A DNA stretch of 64,000 nt from Sneathiella sedimenti (GCF_017313765.1 NZ_JAFLNC010000002.1:558001-622000); one strand, 5' to 3'; counted from the stretch's first letter, positions 18,954 through 28,083 are shown. The notes: a model not told the origin generated them from the letters alone. Program-made: numbers and translations.

Positions 18954-19898
18954 CTAGTAGAGGGCGACCGGGTTGATGATCATCTGCACTGTGCCACGGA
19001 CCCGCGCCTGACCCAGCACGAACATGAATTCCGTCACGCCCTCGCGGACCAGCGGGCCGGTGTTCATGGTTTCGAGAATATAAATCCCGTTCTTTTTCAG
19101 CAGCGTAACATGGCCATAGAAGGGACGGCCTTCCTTCTCGGGCGGAATCACGTCAAGACCCCAGGTATCCGAGCCGACGGCCATCACATTCTGCGCGGCG
19201 AGCCATTCGGCCGCATCTTCCGATGTGCCGGGCTCCCCGCTGGCCCAGGCGACAGGATCGCTTGCCAGCTTGGCATCGGTCCAGCCCGTATAGAAGAGCA
19301 CCACATCGCCCTCACGGATCTCGATACCCTGCGCCTTGGCGGCTTCCTGAATATCGGCAGCGGTGAAATATTTCCCGGCTTCCAGGGATTCCACGCCGAA
19401 ATGCTTGGCCATGTCAAGGACGACACCCCGGCCGACAAGTGGCGGGATATTATGGGTGCCGAGCTTCGTCAGGCCGGTAATCTGCGAGATTTCCTTCTCG
19501 CTGAGGCAGTTGTAGTAGAGGCCGTTCTCGCCAAGATGGCCGAGTCCGTCGATCTGGGACCCGATGCCGAGCCAGAGCTGCATCAGGTCGTCGTTATAGT
19601 TCCCGTCGAAGGCGAACAGCTTCTGTCCGCCCTGCTGGTTTGGCTGCACAACCTGCAGGCTGAGTCCGCGCGGCGGGAAGGCGGGTGTCTTGGAATCAAT
19701 CACAATGCCGAGCGGGACGCTCTTGCCCTGTTTTACGAGTTTTGACGCGGCCAGCGTGCGTTCTGGTGTTACCAGGTTGGCGGAGCCGATCTCGTCATCG
19801 GCGCCCCATTTTGACGGTTTGCAGTCCTCGGCGAGGGCAGTACCCGCAAAAAGGGCGAGGCTCACCGCGGTTGCGGCGGCGGTTTTCCATAGTGTCAT
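18954..19898 (-). CDS. Exported cyclase-family (kynurenine formamidase-like) hydrolase
   Basis: A 314-residue protein with a clear signal peptide (residues 1-23, LFAGTALA then EDCKPSKWG). The rest matches the cyclase family of metal-dependent amidases and cyclases that includes kynurenine formamidase: GIGSQIDGLGHLG near residue 113, then RGVVLDMAKHFGVE, GDVVLFYTGW and a C-terminal ETMNTGPLVREGVTEFMFVLGQARVRGT. In the family the metal motif is HxDxxxH; here the first position is Gln, as in some periplasmic members. The substrate is unknown. It is a single gene that shares a terminator with the panE-like gene. Confidence 0.85.
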   Translation of the reverse strand: MTLWKTAAATAVSLALFAGTALAEDCKPSKWGADDEIGSANLVTPERTLAASKLVKQGKSVPLGIVIDSKTPAFPPRGLSLQVVQPNQQGGQKLFAFDGNYNDDLMQLWLGIGSQIDGLGHLGENGLYYNCLSEKEISQITGLTKLGTHNIPPLVGRGVVLDMAKHFGVESLEAGKYFTAADIQEAAKAQGIEIREGDVVLFYTGWTDAKLASDPVAWASGEPGTSEDAAEWLAAQNVMAVGSDTWGLDVIPPEKEGRPFYGHVTLLKKNGIYILETMNTGPLVREGVTEFMFVLGQARVRGTVQMIINPVALY

Positions 19899-20036
19899 GA
19901 TTATCCTCCCAGATTTTATCGTTATATGACAATCGAATAATATTATAAAAACCTAAACATGCAAGCGGACATAACGCGGGGAGGGCGATGCATTTCGGGC
20001 TAGGTGGCGGCGGGGACTTTTGCTATTCTCCCGCAA

Positions 20037-21236
20037 ATGGAAACAACAACAATAACAAAAACCTTTCCGCTCTGGGCGCTTGTGTCGCTCAGTTCCGCTT
20101 ATTTCATGGTTGGAACCTCCAGCCTCTCGGTCATTGCCCTGACCTGGCAGATTTCCGACGGGCTCCAGGTGCCGCCGTCGGATATCGCCTTCCTGGTGAC
20201 CGTGTTCGCGCTCGCCTTCGCCATTGCCGCGCCGCTCACCCAGGTGTTGTTCAGCGGCTATGCGCGCATCAAGATCCTGTGCACGGGGCTTGGCCTGCTG
20301 GCGCTGGCGCTGATTCTCGGGGCGTCCTCGACCAGTTACGAGATGCTGTTCGTCTCGCGCGGCCTGATGGGCCTCAGCGCGGCGGCGATCAGCCCGATGT
20401 GCTCCGCCATCGGCGCCGGGCTCGCCCCGCCGGAACAGCAGGGCAGGGCCATGGGAATCGTGTTCGCCGGGCTGACCTTCGCCTCTGTCCTCGGGACACC
20501 GATTTCCGCCTATCTCGGCACCTTGATGAGCTGGCGGCTGGTACATCTCCTGCTGGCGCTGGTCGCGCTCAGCTCGATGGCATCCATCCTGTATTTCGTG
20601 AAGGACCGGCAGGCCGGCGCGCCGATCTCTTTCTCCCATCTGGTCGAGGCAATGACGCGGATCCGGTCGTCTTTCACGGTGTTGACGACCTTCCTGCAGA
20701 TGACCGCGATTTTCTGCACCTATGCCCTGATCGCGCCCTTTATGTCGCACAAGTTCGGCCTTCCCGAGAACCTGATCGCGCTGGTATTGCTCGCCTACGG
20801 GGTAAATGGCGTTCTGGGCAATGTCTTCGCCGGGCGGCTTAGTGACCGGTTCGGCCCGGAAAAGGTGATTTTTGTGACGCTTGCCGGGCTCGGCGCGGGC
20901 TTCTTCATGATCTGGGCGATCGGTCCGAATTTGTGGCTCGCCTTTATCGCCATCGTTATCTGGTCGGCTTTCGGCATGATGTTTCATTCGCCGCAACAGC
21001 AGCGCATCGCCAATATCGACCCCGAAAGGCGCAGCCTGCTCCTAGCGCTCAATGCGGCGGCGCTCTATCTCGGCATTTCCGTCGGCTCCTGGATCTCGAA
21101 TTTCGTGTCCGTACGCTGGGGGTATGAGGTATTGCCGCTGGTCTCGCTTGTCGTGCTGAGCGCCTGCGCGGTAATATTCAGTACCTCCGTGTTCGCCATG
21201 GGACGCGGGAAAAATGCCGCCGGAGGGCCGGACTGA
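20037..21236 (+). CDS. Major facilitator superfamily transporter
   Basis: A 399-residue carrier with about twelve hydrophobic segments. The ATG at 20037 (METTTITKTFPLW) is favoured over an upstream GTG because the shorter form gives a normal MFS N-terminus. The conserved loop after helix 2 (FSGYARIKIL), the RGLMGLSAAAISPMCSAIGAGLAPPEQQGRAMGIVF region and GRLSDRFGPEKV between helices 8 and 9 resemble the AraJ-type efflux subfamily. Substrate unknown. Its stop overlaps the next gene's start (TGATG). Confidence 0.88.
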   Translation: METTTITKTFPLWALVSLSSAYFMVGTSSLSVIALTWQISDGLQVPPSDIAFLVTVFALAFAIAAPLTQVLFSGYARIKILCTGLGLLALALILGASSTSYEMLFVSRGLMGLSAAAISPMCSAIGAGLAPPEQQGRAMGIVFAGLTFASVLGTPISAYLGTLMSWRLVHLLLALVALSSMASILYFVKDRQAGAPISFSHLVEAMTRIRSSFTVLTTFLQMTAIFCTYALIAPFMSHKFGLPENLIALVLLAYGVNGVLGNVFAGRLSDRFGPEKVIFVTLAGLGAGFFMIWAIGPNLWLAFIAIVIWSAFGMMFHSPQQQRIANIDPERRSLLLALNAAALYLGISVGSWISNFVSVRWGYEVLPLVSLVVLSACAVIFSTSVFAMGRGKNAAGGPD

Positions 21237-22294
21237 TGAAACGACAGATACGCGATATTTTCGCCGATCAGGGGGAGGCGTGCGAGAAACTCGGCTCTCC
21301 CTTCACGGCCCGTATCTGCCGTCTTGCGGGCCAGAGGCTCATGACCGGGACGGCGGTGGCCGATACAATCCTCGGCTGGCAGGGGGACGCCTCCGCACTC
21401 GGGGATTCGGTGCCGCTCCGGCTCTGCGGGGCACTGCATGGGCTGGTCCTGACGGGCAAGAGCAGGGCACTTGCCGCCGTCTATCCGCCGCATCATGAAG
21501 GCGTCTCCGATGACGGCCTCTGGGCCGCCATCGCGGGGGTGCTGGTTGAGGAAGAGTCCTTTATTTTGGATCGCCTGAAAGGCCCACCGCAAACCAACGA
21601 GGTACGGCGCGTCGGGGCGACCTTACCGATGTTTCTGGAGGTGAGTCGCCAGACCGGCCTGCCGCTTGCGCTTTCCGAAGTCGGGGCGAGCGCCGGGCTC
21701 AATCTCTTCCTTGATGAGTTTCATATCACCCTCGGCGAGGACAGCTTCGGCGACCCGACGTCGGCCGTTCAGATCACACCGAAATGGCGCGGGCGCCGGG
21801 CCCCGAAAGGCCCCCTTGATATTCAGGCGCGGGCCAGTTGCGACCTGCTGCCTGTCGATCCGGGCAACATGGCGGACCGGGAGCGGATGCTCTCCTTCAT
21901 CTGGCCAGACCAGGCGGACCGTCTGCAGCGCACCCGCGCCGCCTTCGACATTGCGGCGCGCCAGCGGGCGCGGGTTGAGAAGGCCGATGCTCTCGACTGG
22001 CTTAGAACGCGCACCGCCAAGCCGATGAAGGGCGTGGCGCATGTCATCTACAGCACCATTGCCTGGCAGTATATTCCCAGGGAAGCGCGCGCCACGGGAG
22101 AAGAGATCATCCGCGCCGCCGGGGCGCGGGCAACGGAAGACGCGCCGCTCGCCTGGGCGCGCATGGAGATCGACGGCAAGTCGCCCGGCACGGGCCTGAC
22201 CCTAATCCTCTGGCCGTCAGGGGAGGAGCATCTCGTCGGCCGCGCCGATTTCCATGGCCGCTGGATTGACTGGCACGGCTGGCCGGCAGGCTAG
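21236..22294 (+). CDS. DUF2332 family protein
   Basis: A 352-residue soluble protein. Typical DUF2332 stretches are visible: PLALSEVGASAGLNLFLDEF near residue 143, VDPGNMADRERMLSFIWPDQADRLQRTRAA near residue 205 and HVIYSTIAWQYIPREAR near residue 268. The family has an unproven role; EVGASAGLN resembles the glycine-rich loop of SAM methyltransferases, which is only suggestive. It is translationally coupled to the MFS gene by a 1-bp overlap, so the carrier and this protein may act on the same compound. The stop shares a CTAG with the convergent SDR gene. Confidence 0.85.
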   Translation: MKRQIRDIFADQGEACEKLGSPFTARICRLAGQRLMTGTAVADTILGWQGDASALGDSVPLRLCGALHGLVLTGKSRALAAVYPPHHEGVSDDGLWAAIAGVLVEEESFILDRLKGPPQTNEVRRVGATLPMFLEVSRQTGLPLALSEVGASAGLNLFLDEFHITLGEDSFGDPTSAVQITPKWRGRRAPKGPLDIQARASCDLLPVDPGNMADRERMLSFIWPDQADRLQRTRAAFDIAARQRARVEKADALDWLRTRTAKPMKGVAHVIYSTIAWQYIPREARATGEEIIRAAGARATEDAPLAWARMEIDGKSPGTGLTLILWPSGEEHLVGRADFHGRWIDWHGWPAG

Positions 22295-23025
22295 GCCATC
22301 TTCTCCATCCACGGGCGCAGATCCATCTCGAAGGTCCAGGCGGAGCGGTTCTGGTTGTGGAGGTTCCAGTACGTCTCGGCTATATCCTCGGGCTGCAGGA
22401 TGCCGTCCTTCTCGCGCAGCGCATAGCGTTCGGGAAATCTCTCCTTCACGAAGGCGGTATCGATGGCGCCGTCAATAATGATATGGGCGACATGGATGCC
22501 CTGCGGCCCCAGTTCCCGCGCAAGACTCTGGGCGAGGGCGCGAAGTGAATGCTTTGCCCCGGCAAAGGCGGAATAGCCTGCGCCGCCCCGCATGGAGGCC
22601 GTCGCGCCCGTAAACAGTATCGTGCCCTTACCGCGCGGCAGCATGGCTTTCGCCGCCTCCCGTCCGGTCAGGAAGCCGGCAAAGCTGCTCATCTCCCAGA
22701 CTTTTCGGTACACGCGGGAGGTCATCTCGGTGATCGGGAATTTGACATTGCCGCCGATATTGAAGATGACGGCGCCGAGCGGGGCGATATCCTTCTCGAT
22801 CTTCGCGAACAGGTCGACTATTTCCTCCTCTTTGCGGGCGTCGACGCCAAAGGCATGGGCGCTGCCGCCGTCTTTCCCGATATCCTCGGCGAGCCTGTTC
22901 AGGTCGTCCAGATGCCGGGCGCGGCGGACGATGCAGGTCTCAAACCCTTCTCGGGCAAATCTTCTGGCGATGGCGCCGCCGGTCGCATCTCCCGCGCCGA
23001 CGACAAGACAGGATTGTTTGGTCAT
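22291..23025 (-). CDS. Short-chain dehydrogenase/reductase lacking the catalytic Tyr
   Basis: A 244-residue Rossmann protein. The nucleotide-binding loop reads GAGDATGGAIARRF (residues 10-23) and the NNAG-equivalent is NIGGN. The region that should carry the YxxxK pair reads GGAGYSAFAGAKHSLRALAQSLARELGPQGIHVAH: the residue four before the Lys is Phe, not Tyr, and the usual catalytic Ser position is Ala. Related SDRs with FAxAK exist, so this may be a distinct subfamily rather than decay. Its stop codon overlaps the convergent DUF2332 stop by 4 bp. Substrate unknown. Confidence 0.85.
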   Translation of the reverse strand: MTKQSCLVVGAGDATGGAIARRFAREGFETCIVRRARHLDDLNRLAEDIGKDGGSAHAFGVDARKEEEIVDLFAKIEKDIAPLGAVIFNIGGNVKFPITEMTSRVYRKVWEMSSFAGFLTGREAAKAMLPRGKGTILFTGATASMRGGAGYSAFAGAKHSLRALAQSLARELGPQGIHVAHIIIDGAIDTAFVKERFPERYALREKDGILQPEDIAETYWNLHNQNRSAWTFEMDLRPWMEKMA

Positions 23026-23181
23026 GTTGTTATCCTTGTTTTGACAATTCTGCGCGGAAAAAGGCTAGGCGCTCGTCAGGCCGCTGTCAATCACTGGCGG
23101 AGCCTAAAAAGAAACATATTCCTGTGTAGCTTTAGGCAGGCGGATTCTGTTAGATAGGGGTCGGCAAAAGGATGAGTAGTG

Positions 23182-25527
23182 ATGGCGCGTATTTGGCCGA
23201 TTAAATTCAGGACACTCGGCGGGGAGATTTCTCCCGACTACCGGATCAATGGCGGGGCTATTGACCGCAGCCGGCCGGTGCCGTTCCGGTTCAACGGGCG
23301 GGGCTATCGCGGTTTTGCGGGCGATACGCTGGCCTCCGCGCTGCTGGCGCAGGGGGTCGAGGTGCCGGAGAATGTCTCTCTCCTTCGGGCCGGGGAAAAA
23401 CCTGCCGCCACCCTCACGGCGGCACAGGAACTCTTTGACGATTTGACGGCACGCCACCGGACCAATGGCCATTTCCGGCGCTTTCTGCCGGGATATGCCC
23501 CCTCCGTCGAGACGGGGTCGGACGCGGAGGTCGAGCATGTCTATGACAAGGCGGATTGCCTCATCGTCGGCAGCGGCCCGACCGGGCTGGCCACGGCGCT
23601 GCAACGGGCAGAGGCGGGGCTGGATGTCATTGTGGTCGAACGGGATTTCGAGTTCGGCGGCAGCCTGCTCTATGATGACCAATGGATTGATGGCCGCGCA
23701 CCCGGCGACTGGCGGCGGGCGGTGCTGGATCGGCTCCTGGTGATGCCGAAGGTGCGGTTGCTGAACCGGACCACGGCCCTACTGCGGGAGGGGGAAACCC
23801 TTGTCCATGCGGAGGAGCGGCCGCAGCAGCATCTGACGATGCGCGATCCGCATCTACCGGACCTCCGGATCCGCCATATCCAGGCGCGGGAGACGGTGAG
23901 TGCGGCCGGGATTGATGACCAGATATTTCCATTTGAAAATAATAGATTGCACGGAATATTTAAACTCGAATATGCGCTTTCCCTGGTCAATCGGCACGCG
24001 GTGCTGCCCGGCCATCGCCTGGCGCTCTATGTCGGGCATACAGACGGCTACCGGCTGGCGGCCTCGCTGCTTGCACGCGGGCTCCGGCCGGTCGCGATAA
24101 TCGATGCACGGGCGGAGGTTCCGGACGTTTGCCACCGGTTCGCCCGTCAGGCCGGCATTCCGCTCTATCCGCATCATCGGGTTATCCGGGCGCAGGGGTT
24201 CCGGCGCGTGCGGCGCGTGGTGATCGGAAAAGCAGGGCAGGATCCAGTCAATCGCGATATCCATCTCGACTGCGACAGCCTGGTCCAGTCTGCCGGTGTT
24301 ATTCCGCGCACCGTCCCCGAACTCCTTGAGGAAGGCAGCGTGCTGTCGGTGACGGGCAGGACGCGGGGCGAGACCCTTCCTCATCTGCGGCGCGGTCCTC
24401 TGTTCGAGGCGCAGACGCGGGCAGCGGCCGTCCATCGCACCATTCACGGCTGGCGGTTGGCAGCGGCCTATCCAATAAAGGGCGAGAAGGTACGGGCGGC
24501 GAGTCACCGGGAGGCGCTGGCCGCCTGGACCGGGGTGGCGATGTCGGACCTCTCCCATCTCGGCAAGATCGATCTTCAGGGACCGGACGCGCTGGCTCTG
24601 CTGGAACGGGCGTTCGGCGGCTGGGCCAGTCTGAAGACGGGCCGGATGCGTCCCTTCCTGCTGACGGAGGATGGGGGTGGTGCACTAGCCTCCGTTCTCG
24701 GCTGGCGCCTCGCGCCGCATCATTTCATGCTGACAATGGCGGCGGGATCGCTTGCTACCGTCCGCACCCGTCTCGAGCGGCTGGTGGCAGCGGAGGAGGT
24801 TGCGCCGCGGCTGAAGATGACGGAGGTGACGGATGAATGGGGCGGTGTCGCCCTGATGGGCCCGAAAGCGGAGGCGCTGCTTGCCGGCAGCCTGCCGATG
24901 TCGGTCATGTCGGAAAACTTGCCGCCGATGGCATTTCGTGATTTTTCGCAGGATGACCTGCCGGTCCGCCTCGCGCGGATCAGCCTCTCCGCCGGGGCCG
25001 GATTTGAAATCTACACCCGCGCAGGCTATGCCGATATCCTCTGGAACTTGCTGCTGGAAAAGGGCAAGGCGCAGGGATTGACCCTCGCGGGCACCGTGGC
25101 GCGGGAGATTTTGCGGATCGAGGCCGGACGACCCGGCGAAAGGGAGATCAACGGCCGGACGACAGCGGCGGATCTGGGCCTCGCGCCGCCGGACCGGCTG
25201 GAAGGGCGGCATAAGTCCCGGCTGCAACTGGTCGGCCTTAAATCAGTCTCTCACGAGGTGGAGGGGAAACCGGCCCCGCCGCTTTCCGTCGGCATGACCC
25301 TCTATGAAGGCGACGGGACGGAGCCGACAGGACCCGGCATCGGCGAGATTACCTCCGCCTGCTACAGCCCCGCCCATGACAGGGAGATCGCTCTCGCGCT
25401 GTTAAGTGACGGCCGCGCGCGGGTCGGCACGCTGATCCGCGCCGCCACCGCCGATGGGCGCAAGGTGATTGATGTGAAAGTACAGCCGCCGTGCGTCCTG
25501 CCGCGAAAGGAGATTGGCCATGCCTGA
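23182..25527 (+). CDS. Sarcosine oxidase alpha-subunit-like protein (short form)
   Basis: A 781-residue protein resembling SoxA of heterotetrameric sarcosine oxidase, which oxidises N-methylglycine and passes the methyl to tetrahydrofolate. Order of parts: a ferredoxin-like N-terminus (RINGGAIDRSRPVPFRFNGRGYRGFAGDTLASALLAQG), an NAD/FAD-binding region (CLIVGSGPTGLATALQRAEAGLDVIVVERD at about residue 128), and a GcvT-like aminomethyltransferase half from about residue 450 (LGKIDLQGPDALALLERAF...). It is about 200 residues shorter than usual SoxA and lacks the SFKYHRPRG stretch after the N-terminal domain. It overlaps the soxG-like gene by 8 bp. soxB and soxD are absent here. Confidence 0.82.
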   Translation: MARIWPIKFRTLGGEISPDYRINGGAIDRSRPVPFRFNGRGYRGFAGDTLASALLAQGVEVPENVSLLRAGEKPAATLTAAQELFDDLTARHRTNGHFRRFLPGYAPSVETGSDAEVEHVYDKADCLIVGSGPTGLATALQRAEAGLDVIVVERDFEFGGSLLYDDQWIDGRAPGDWRRAVLDRLLVMPKVRLLNRTTALLREGETLVHAEERPQQHLTMRDPHLPDLRIRHIQARETVSAAGIDDQIFPFENNRLHGIFKLEYALSLVNRHAVLPGHRLALYVGHTDGYRLAASLLARGLRPVAIIDARAEVPDVCHRFARQAGIPLYPHHRVIRAQGFRRVRRVVIGKAGQDPVNRDIHLDCDSLVQSAGVIPRTVPELLEEGSVLSVTGRTRGETLPHLRRGPLFEAQTRAAAVHRTIHGWRLAAAYPIKGEKVRAASHREALAAWTGVAMSDLSHLGKIDLQGPDALALLERAFGGWASLKTGRMRPFLLTEDGGGALASVLGWRLAPHHFMLTMAAGSLATVRTRLERLVAAEEVAPRLKMTEVTDEWGGVALMGPKAEALLAGSLPMSVMSENLPPMAFRDFSQDDLPVRLARISLSAGAGFEIYTRAGYADILWNLLLEKGKAQGLTLAGTVAREILRIEAGRPGEREINGRTTAADLGLAPPDRLEGRHKSRLQLVGLKSVSHEVEGKPAPPLSVGMTLYEGDGTEPTGPGIGEITSACYSPAHDREIALALLSDGRARVGTLIRAATADGRKVIDVKVQPPCVLPRKEIGHA

Positions 25528-26104
25528 TCGTAATTCAGCCCTGCGCGGCCAGCGCATTCACGGACAATTTGGGAACATATCCAAGGAACCCGGCGTAACT
25601 TTTCGGGAAATAAAGGATTTTTCCTATCTGGAGATTACCCTGTGGGACTGGGCACGGGACAGCCTGCGATCCAAACTTGCCGAACTGCTCGGGATCGGCG
25701 ACCTGCCCGACACAGGCGACAGCCAACGGTTGAAGGAGGGGCGGCTGCTGCATCTGGCGGACGGCTCTCTTGCCTATCTCGGGGCGGCGGCGCCGGCGGA
25801 TATCCTGGAAGTGGCGATCACGCCGGAGGAGGGCTGCGTTGTCCCCCTTGGCCACGCCCGCTGCCTCCTGCGCCTGGAGGGTCCGAAAGCCGTGGCGCTG
25901 CTCCGGCGCGGTATCCGCGAGGACCTGCGTGACACCGCCTTCGCCGTCGGTCAGGTGATGACCACCGATATCGGCGGGATTGGCGTGCTGCTGCTCCGGC
26001 CGGATACGGCAAAGTTTGACCTGCTTGTCCCGCGCTCCCACGCGATCGAGGTCTGGCGCTGGCTCACCCGGCGGGCAGCCCCGTTCGGATATGAGGTGCT
26101 ATAG
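25520..26104 (+). CDS. Sarcosine oxidase gamma-subunit-like protein
   Basis: A 194-residue protein resembling SoxG: the central EEGCVVPLGHARCLLRLEGPKAVALLRRGIREDLRDTAFAVGQVMTTDIGGIGVLLLRPD and the end RSHAIEVWRWLTRRAAPFGYEV follow the YgfZ/GcvT-related fold of that subunit. AAAGGAG at 25507-25513 places the start at the ATG 25520, inside the end of the alpha gene. The N-terminal third is more divergent. It is co-transcribed with the alpha-like gene and its last 6 bp overlap the convergent HIT gene. Confidence 0.75.
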   Translation: MPDRNSALRGQRIHGQFGNISKEPGVTFREIKDFSYLEITLWDWARDSLRSKLAELLGIGDLPDTGDSQRLKEGRLLHLADGSLAYLGAAAPADILEVAITPEEGCVVPLGHARCLLRLEGPKAVALLRRGIREDLRDTAFAVGQVMTTDIGGIGVLLLRPDTAKFDLLVPRSHAIEVWRWLTRRAAPFGYEVL

Positions 26105-26506
26105 GCCCTTCAAGGTCGCGCGAATATCGTCGATCCGCGCGTCCGCCGCGGCCTTTTCATAAGGCTCCGCCACACCCTTGCCCCAGACCGGGGCGGGCCA
26201 GGCGGCATCGCCGCGATACCGCGCGATCACATGGATATGAAGCTGCGGCACCATATTGCCGAGCGTGGCGACATTCATCTTGTCCGCCTTGAACAGCGCC
26301 GCCATCGCCCGGGACGCCGCGCGTATTTCCCGCGTCAGGGCGTTATAGTCGGGATGGTTCATATCGTGAATATCAACGAGATCCGGCCTCTCCGGTACCA
26401 GGATGATCCAGGGGAAGCGGGCGTCATTCATCAACAGGACGCGCGAGAGCGACAATGTCAGGATGGGAAAGGTGTCTTTGGCAAGCTGTGAATGAAGCTG
26501 GAACAT
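26099..26506 (-). CDS. HIT-family nucleotide-binding protein
   Basis: A 135-residue protein of the histidine-triad superfamily, whose members hydrolyse or transfer nucleotidyl groups. The C-terminal half shows NVATLGNMVPQLHIHVIARYRGDAAWPAPVWG, with the HxHx core of the triad; the third His of the classical HxHxH is replaced by Ala-Arg as in many alphaproteobacterial members. The N-terminal part, with LMNDARFPWIILVPERPDLVDI, is typical. Single gene, convergent with the soxA/soxG-like pair and divergent from the nucleotidase. Confidence 0.88.
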   Translation of the reverse strand: MFQLHSQLAKDTFPILTLSLSRVLLMNDARFPWIILVPERPDLVDIHDMNHPDYNALTREIRAASRAMAALFKADKMNVATLGNMVPQLHIHVIARYRGDAAWPAPVWGKGVAEPYEKAAADARIDDIRATLKGL

Positions 26507-26565
26507 CGGTATAATTCCTGCGATAATGAATGAACTGATAGCTCAATCAGGGTAGGGGAATTCTC

Positions 26566-28083
26566 ATGAAACATAAATCGCTTTTTAGCCGCGTCCTGCT
26601 TTTGCTGGCACCGGTCTTCCTGTTGTTCTCGGTGTCTGTGTCGGCGGAACCGACGAAACTGACCTTCCTGCATTTCAATGACATCTACCAGCTGTCCGGG
26701 GTGAAGGGAAATGGCGGATTTGCGGAACTATCGACCCTGATCAAGGCGGAGAAGCAACGCTCTCCCAACGCCATTGTCACCTTCGGCGGCGACCTGATCT
26801 CGCCCTCCATCATGTCGGGCCTCAGCAAGGGGACCGAGATGATCGTGCTGATGAACGCGGTCGGCACCGATATCGCGGTGCTCGGCAATCACGAGTTTGA
26901 CTTCGGCCCCGATGTGACGGCGCAGAGAATATCCGAATCGACCTTCCCCTGGCTTGGCACCAATGTCCTTGACGCCTCGGGCAAGGTGGCGCTTGGTGCG
27001 CAGTCGGCCATGATCGTTGAGATGGGCGGCTTCAAGGTCGGCTTCTTCGGCATCCTGACGCCGGAGACAGTCTTTCTGTCCCAGCCGGGCAAGGATATCC
27101 AGTTCGCCGATGTGGTCGAAACCTCGAAGGCAGCCGTCAAATCCCTGCAGGAGCAGGGCGCCGAGATTATCGTCGCGCTGACCCACCTCGACCTGTCGAA
27201 GGATGAGGACCTGACCGGGCAGGTGGACGGCCTCCATGCGGTGCTGGCGGGCCATGATCATGTGGCGGCGACCTTTGTGAAGAATGGCGTCCCGGTCATG
27301 CAGTCCGGGGCGGACGGGATTTATCTTGGCGTGCTTGATCTCGATGTCGAATGGATCGAGAGCCGCGGCAAGAAGCGTCTCTCTGTCCTGCCGAGCTGGA
27401 AGATGGTGGCGACGAAGGGCACGACGCCGGATCCGGAAATCAAGGCGATCATCGATGACTATGAGGCCGCGCTGGACAAGGAACTTGGCGTTGCCATCGG
27501 CAAGACGGCCGTTCTGCTGGATACCACGCGGGCAACCGTCCGCAGCACCGAGGCGGCGTTCGGCAGCCTGATCGCCGATGCCATGCGTGAGGAGGTAAAG
27601 GCAGATATCGGCTTTACCAATGGCGGCGGCATTCGCGGCGACCGGCTGTATGATCCGGGCACGACCCTGACGCGCAAGGATATCCTGACCGAACTGCCGT
27701 TCGGCAATGTCACCGTGCTTGTGGAACTCAAGGGCGCGGATGTGAAGGAACTGCTGGAGACCGGCGTCTCCAAGGTCGAGGATGTGGCCGGCCGCTTTGG
27801 CCAGGTCTCGGGCGTTGCCTTTACCTATGACAAGACCCTGCCTTCGGGATCCCGGATTACCGAAGTGATGGTCGGCGGCGCACCGCTGGATATGGAGAAA
27901 ACCTACACGGTGGCGACCAATGACTATATCGCCGATGGCGGCGACGGCTATGCGGTGCTGAAAGGCAAGAAACAGCTGATCGACGCATCGGGCGGCACCC
28001 TGATGGCGACGACGGTGATGAATTACATCCGCAATATGGGTGGGGTGAACAAGGTCCCCGGCGGGCGCATCACCGAGAAGTAA
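26566..28083 (+). CDS. Exported bifunctional-type 5'-nucleotidase/metallophosphatase
   Basis: A 505-residue protein with a signal peptide (residues 1-28, SVSVSA then EPTKL). The N-terminal calcineurin-like domain shows FLHFNDIYQL, GGDLISPS, GNHEFDFG, THLDLS and GHDH, the dinuclear metal ligands; the usual DxH begins D-I-Y here, as in the known FNDVYE subclass. The C-terminal 5'-nucleotidase domain has FTNGGGIRGDR near residue 345 and the nucleotide-binding VATNDYIADGGDGY near residue 446. It likely scavenges nucleotides in the periplasm. No anchor or sorting signal is visible. Confidence 0.92.
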   Translation: MKHKSLFSRVLLLLAPVFLLFSVSVSAEPTKLTFLHFNDIYQLSGVKGNGGFAELSTLIKAEKQRSPNAIVTFGGDLISPSIMSGLSKGTEMIVLMNAVGTDIAVLGNHEFDFGPDVTAQRISESTFPWLGTNVLDASGKVALGAQSAMIVEMGGFKVGFFGILTPETVFLSQPGKDIQFADVVETSKAAVKSLQEQGAEIIVALTHLDLSKDEDLTGQVDGLHAVLAGHDHVAATFVKNGVPVMQSGADGIYLGVLDLDVEWIESRGKKRLSVLPSWKMVATKGTTPDPEIKAIIDDYEAALDKELGVAIGKTAVLLDTTRATVRSTEAAFGSLIADAMREEVKADIGFTNGGGIRGDRLYDPGTTLTRKDILTELPFGNVTVLVELKGADVKELLETGVSKVEDVAGRFGQVSGVAFTYDKTLPSGSRITEVMVGGAPLDMEKTYTVATNDYIADGGDGYAVLKGKKQLIDASGGTLMATTVMNYIRNMGGVNKVPGGRITEK

